From NCBI RefSeq assembly GCF_020177335.1, contig NZ_JAIVMG010000003.1, forward strand, positions 248,001-312,000: a stretch of DNA of 64,000 nt, written 5' to 3'. A model generated the notes under the pieces. It was not told the origin of the DNA. It was given only the letters and a program-made list of their open reading frames with translations, and ran no database searches. Positions 60,727-64,000 of the stretch are shown here, one piece after another; within the stretch, counting starts at the first letter, position 1, and every line of letters starts with the position of its first letter. This stretch comes from Stappia indica (lineage in GTDB: Bacteria > Pseudomonadota > Alphaproteobacteria > Rhizobiales > Stappiaceae). The position numbers and the translations under genes are program-made.

Positions 60727-62685
60727 CTACCAGCCGCCGCCGCCGCCGCCACCTCCACCGCCGCCGGAAAAGCCGCCGCCGGAAGAGCCCGAACTGGAGG
60801 ACTTGGGCGCGGGCAGTGAGGAGGAGAAGGAGCCGGACATATCGCCGAGCGTGCTGCCGAGGGTTCCGGTGATGTCGCTGCTGTCGAAATCGCTCCCGCT
60901 ATAGAAGTGGGGGCTGTAGTGCGCGGCCTGTGCGGCGCCGGCTGCCGAGGCCAGCCAGGTCTGGAAGGCCGTCGCCCAGGGCTTTTCCACCCCGAGCGCC
61001 ACCGCGTAAGGCAGCAGCGTTTCGAAATGCGACGGGCTCATGGCCGGAGCGCCGGCCATGTTGAGCCGGTCCTTTTCCGCCACGTTGAGATACATCTTCA
61101 GTCCTTCGATCTCATCGAGCACCTTGCGGCCAAGCGCCGTCGGCGCCCCGAGCAGCCAGCCGAACATCAGGTTGATGGCGATCAGCGCGACGGCGATCAG
61201 CGGCAGGATCGGGATCTCGCCGTCTTGCTGCAAGAGCATCCCCGCGCCGATCAGGTTGCCAGCACTGAAGAGGGTAAAGATGAGGAGCGCGAGGACAATG
61301 CGCGTCACGATCCCCCGCGCGCGCCTGGCTGCCCGACCGATGTTGATGGCAACCATCACAACCACGACACTGGTCATGATCGCCGGCACAAGCACCGAGA
61401 TCTGGTCATAGCTGAGCCGACCAAAGGCGAGCAGGGCAAAGATGGTGCCGACACTGAGCGCGATGCCGGGGATCAGGTAGAGCCGGTTCTTCTTGAAATA
61501 CCGCTGCCGGGTCTCGCCCTCGATGGCGCTGCGGAAGGAGGTGCCAAGCTTCTGGACCGCCTTGCCGTTCGCCTTGTTGAGCGTCAGCGCGTCTCCACGC
61601 GCATCCAGCCATTTGGCGATGGCCGCTTCGCCGTGTGGAAGGTCCTTGGTGCGGCCCCGGCCATTGGCGGGGCGTTCAAGGGTGAGATCGCCGGCAAGGT
61701 TCTCCAGATGCAGCCGCCCCTTGACCGCAAGGCTGAGACAGGCGGCAGACAATGCGCCCCAGCCGCCATCGCCGAAGCCCTTGTTGGCGATGTAGTTGGT
61801 GAGCGCCGGGGACAGCCCTGCGGGAGGCTCGAAGCGGGGGAAGATCACGCCGGCGGGTGGATCCCGCCCGACCGACCACCAGGCCCAGAGGTAGTAGCCC
61901 AGCACCAGCAGGACGCCGAAACCGCCGAGGAGCTGTGCCCGGTAATCGAGGAAGAAATACCCCAGCTGCTCGTCAGTGCCTGGCTGGGCGATGCTGCCGA
62001 CCGGCAGGGTCACCACGACACTCAGCCCTTCGCCAGGGCCAAGAGGCTGCGTGGCGGTGAAAAGCACGCTGCGTCCGCCGTCTTCCGTACGGGCGGTGAA
62101 CGCCTTGCCGGTCGCGCCATAAGCCCCGGTGTAGCCGTCCGTTTCCAGCGCCGAGGTTCCCTCGGGCAGGATGATCCGCGCAGCCGCCCGGTCGATGGGG
62201 AACGCCCATTCGTTGCCGGTCGCGTTCCAGTAGATCTCGTCATGCGTGTCGAAGAACCGGACAAGCCGGGTCAGCCTGTAGACGATGCGATAGGTGTGTT
62301 CCCCCCGGGAAAGAAGCGTGTTTTCACTGCCGATGTAGATCCGCACGCCGTCGCCGCCGTGGTTGACCGAGGAGCCATCGGGGACGCCGTCCCGCTCAAC
62401 GGAAACCAGCTCGAACCCGGCCTTGTGCCGGCGCCCGTCGCCGCCTTCGAAGGCCAGGGGCAGGTCACGGAAGATGCCACGCCGGATCTGGTTTCCCTCG
62501 GCGCGGGCCTTGATCACCTCGGTGACGGTGAAGGTGCCGTCGGCGGCAACGTCAACGGTGGAGCTGAAGGACAGAATGCGCTCGTCGGCCTGGGCGAGCA
62601 GGGTCGACAGCAGCAGCAGAACGCCTGTGACCAGAAGCGTGGCGAGGGGAACGGCAGGGCGGAGAGAAGCAGAGATGAAAGGCAT
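60727..62685 (-). CDS. DUF2207 membrane protein with Gly-rich tail
   Basis: The 652-residue protein has a signal peptide ([20 protein letters not shown]), an N-terminal extracytoplasmic beta-rich DUF2207 domain ([22 protein letters not shown]), then membrane helices near 240, 410 and 460, and a cytosolic part, ending in a run of Gly with a last Trp. DUF2207 proteins are nearly always next to lemA, as here: lemA ends six bases before this gene. Function unknown; a role in envelope homeostasis is suspected. Confidence 0.9.
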   Translation of the reverse strand: MPFISASLRPAVPLATLLVTGVLLLLSTLLAQADERILSFSSTVDVAADGTFTVTEVIKARAEGNQIRRGIFRDLPLAFEGGDGRRHKAGFELVSVERDGVPDGSSVNHGGDGVRIYIGSENTLLSRGEHTYRIVYRLTRLVRFFDTHDEIYWNATGNEWAFPIDRAAARIILPEGTSALETDGYTGAYGATGKAFTARTEDGGRSVLFTATQPLGPGEGLSVVVTLPVGSIAQPGTDEQLGYFFLDYRAQLLGGFGVLLVLGYYLWAWWSVGRDPPAGVIFPRFEPPAGLSPALTNYIANKGFGDGGWGALSAACLSLAVKGRLHLENLAGDLTLERPANGRGRTKDLPHGEAAIAKWLDARGDALTLNKANGKAVQKLGTSFRSAIEGETRQRYFKKNRLYLIPGIALSVGTIFALLAFGRLSYDQISVLVPAIMTSVVVVMVAINIGRAARRARGIVTRIVLALLIFTLFSAGNLIGAGMLLQQDGEIPILPLIAVALIAINLMFGWLLGAPTALGRKVLDEIEGLKMYLNVAEKDRLNMAGAPAMSPSHFETLLPYAVALGVEKPWATAFQTWLASAAGAAQAAHYSPHFYSGSDFDSSDITGTLGSTLGDMSGSFSSSLPAPKSSSSGSSGGGFSGGGGGGGGGGGW

Positions 62686-62691
62686 GATCGG

Positions 62692-63249
62692 TCAGAAGTC
62701 GACCTTGGGAACGGCGCGTTCGCGGGCGTCCTCGATCTCGAAATAATCCTCATGCATGAAGCCGAACTGCCTGGCGACCAGGTTGGAGGGGAAGCTCTCG
62801 ACCATGACATTGAGGGCGCGCACGGCGCCATTGTAATAGCGGCGGGCCATTTGCAGCGCCTCTTCCACCTTGTCGAGGGAGGCATGCAGGTCGCGAAAGC
62901 CGTCATTGGCCTTCAGGTCCGGATAGGCCTCGGCAACGGCGAACAGGCGTCCGAGCGCCTGGGACAGCATCCCTTCCGCCTGCGCCCGTCCGGCAACGTC
63001 ATCGCGCGGCAGGCCGGCGGCGCGCGCCCGCATCTCCGTCACCTCGTCGAGGGCGGCCCGCTCATGGGCGGCGTAGCCCTTCACCGTCTCGACCAGATTG
63101 GGAATGAGGTCGGCGCGGCGCTTCAACTGGACGTCGATGCCGCTCCAGCCCTCGCGCACCATCTGCCGTTTCCGGACAAGGCCATTGTAGAGAACAACGA
63201 GATAGAGGCCGGCGGCAACAATGGCAGCCAACAGGATCAGGGACGTCAT
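62692..63249 (-). CDS. lemA: LemA family protein
   Basis: The 185-residue protein has one N-terminal membrane helix (LILLAAIVAAGLYLVVLYN) followed by the helical LemA domain: WSGIDVQLKRRADLIPNLVETVKGYAAHE is the family signature. LemA proteins are membrane-tied and of unclear role. It forms a pair with the DUF2207 gene, six bases downstream, and is 168 bases after the glyQ stop. Confidence 0.93.
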   Translation of the reverse strand: MTSLILLAAIVAAGLYLVVLYNGLVRKRQMVREGWSGIDVQLKRRADLIPNLVETVKGYAAHERAALDEVTEMRARAAGLPRDDVAGRAQAEGMLSQALGRLFAVAEAYPDLKANDGFRDLHASLDKVEEALQMARRYYNGAVRALNVMVESFPSNLVARQFGFMHEDYFEIEDARERAVPKVDF

Positions 63250-63417
63250 CGGTAACCACTCTCCGGGTCGGTTTGGCGCGATCCGCCGTCCGGAGCGGGA
63301 CGACGCGGCAAGACGCTAGACTTTGGCCGCGACTTTGTCACGACCCGAGACTCAGCTCGCCGCAGTCTTTTCTGAATGATCAGCCAGAGGCGCCGGCCGG
63401 GGCGGCGGCGCGCGCCC

Positions 63418-64000
63418 TCAGCCCAGGTAGCCGACGCCGCCGGCTTCTGTTTCCAGGAAGGCCGCGCCGCAGGCCTTGGCCAGCTCGCGCACCCGCAGGA
63501 TGTAGCTCTGCCGTTCGGTGACCGAGATCACCCCGCGCGCATCCAGCAGGTTGAACGCATGGCTGGCCTTGATGCACTGGTCATAGGCCGGCAGCACCAT
63601 CTGGTGCACCTTGGCGCCGGCCGCGTCGCGGGCCTTGGCGCCCGCCTCCAGCAGCCGCCGGCATTCCTCTTCCGCGTCCTTGAAGTGGCGGAACAGCATG
63701 TCCGTGTCGGCATGCTCGAAATTGTGCCGGGAATACTCCTGCTCGGCCTGAAGGAACACATCGCCATAGGAAATGCGCTCAGCGCCTTCGCGGCCGTTGT
63801 AGTTCAGGTCGTAGACGTTATCGACGCCCTGAATGTACATGGCCAGCCGTTCGAGGCCATAGGTCAGCTCGCCGGAGACCGGCGCGCATTCGAAGCCGGC
63901 CACCTGCTGGAAATAGGTGAACTGCGACACTTCCATGCCATCGCACCAGCATTCCCAGCCAAGGCCCCAGGCGCCGAGCGTCGGGCTTTCCCAGTCGTCC
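63418..64000 (-). CDS. glyQ: Glycyl-tRNA synthetase alpha subunit (5' part outside window)
   Basis: The reading frame runs from the window edge to a stop at 63418 and gives the C-terminal 193 residues. [25 protein letters not shown] and [20 protein letters not shown] are in the catalytic core of the alpha subunit, which holds the adenylation site. The start lies beyond base 64000. It should be transcribed towards lemA, the DUF2207 gene, gltS and glyS. Confidence 0.94.
   Translation of the reverse strand, partial: DDWESPTLGAWGLGWECWCDGMEVSQFTYFQQVAGFECAPVSGELTYGLERLAMYIQGVDNVYDLNYNGREGAERISYGDVFLQAEQEYSRHNFEHADTDMLFRHFKDAEEECRRLLEAGAKARDAAGAKVHQMVLPAYDQCIKASHAFNLLDARGVISVTERQSYILRVRELAKACGAAFLETEAGGVGYLG

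Overview
The window looks like a chromosomal segment of a GC-rich alphaproteobacterium, most likely of the order Hyphomicrobiales (Rhizobiales). The evidence is a ccrM (GANTC) methyltransferase gene, an F0-only ATP synthase operon in the order atpI-atpB-atpE-atpF'-atpF, a DUF721/dsbA/smc neighbourhood, a TIGR02301-type protein behind a Nudix gene, a NadQ-like protein in an operon with ygfZ, and a direct-repeat LexA box of alphaproteobacterial type (GTTC-N7-GTTC). The genus cannot be told from the sequence alone. I see no rRNA, tRNA, CRISPR array, prophage or intact insertion sequence.

Layout. 0-3 kb: the end of an unidentified gene, a MarR regulator with a membrane-anchored isochorismatase-like hydrolase, then ccrM on the minus strand. 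3-11.5 kb: amn, a 2OG-Fe(II) oxygenase, mutY, DUF721, a DsbA-like protein and smc. 11.6-14.4 kb: the F0 ATP synthase operon with a sigma70-like promoter and a strong terminator. 14.4-18 kb: a YjaB-like acetyltransferase, rnhB, a PA0069-type radical SAM protein behind a LexA box, and an AraC regulator. 18-26 kb: cupin, flavin monooxygenase, Tat-exported beta-lactamase-fold hydrolase, moaB, ceramidase-like membrane protein, malic enzyme with phosphotransacetylase domain, and 1-Cys peroxiredoxin. 26-32.5 kb: HemG-like flavodoxin, ETF-ubiquinone oxidoreductase, an atypical uracil-DNA glycosylase, a cytosolic SppA-like protease and an MFS transporter. 32.8-36.7 kb: nadA-nadB-nadC with a clear promoter and operator. 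36.7-42 kb: LysR, CaiB-type CoA transferase, acyl-CoA dehydrogenase, and a degenerate EAL-CBS-GGDEF protein. 42-50 kb: small membrane proteins, a SleB-type hydrolase, an RluA-type synthase, a divergent thioesterase/MarR pair, and the operon ygfZ-HD hydrolase-tyrosine phosphatase-nadQ-like. 50-56 kb: an L,D-transpeptidase, a 264-bp MITE, UspA, and several Hyphomicrobiales-type small proteins. 56-64 kb: an SRAP (YedK/HMCES) protein, glyS, gltS, a DUF2207 protein, lemA and the truncated glyQ.

Two themes stand out. First, two DNA-repair-related proteins carry canonical-looking beta-clamp-binding motifs as their last residues. The radical SAM protein ends in QLALF and its gene also has a LexA box; the SRAP protein ends in QLDLF. 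Together they suggest replisome-tethered lesion handling that I do not know to be described for these families. Second, the window holds both the nadABC operon with a sharp palindromic operator and, about 10 kb downstream of the operon, a gene for a NadQ/NrtR-like repressor, so a plausible regulator-target pair is visible in one window. A non-autonomous IS5-like element with intact ends sits just upstream of uspA.
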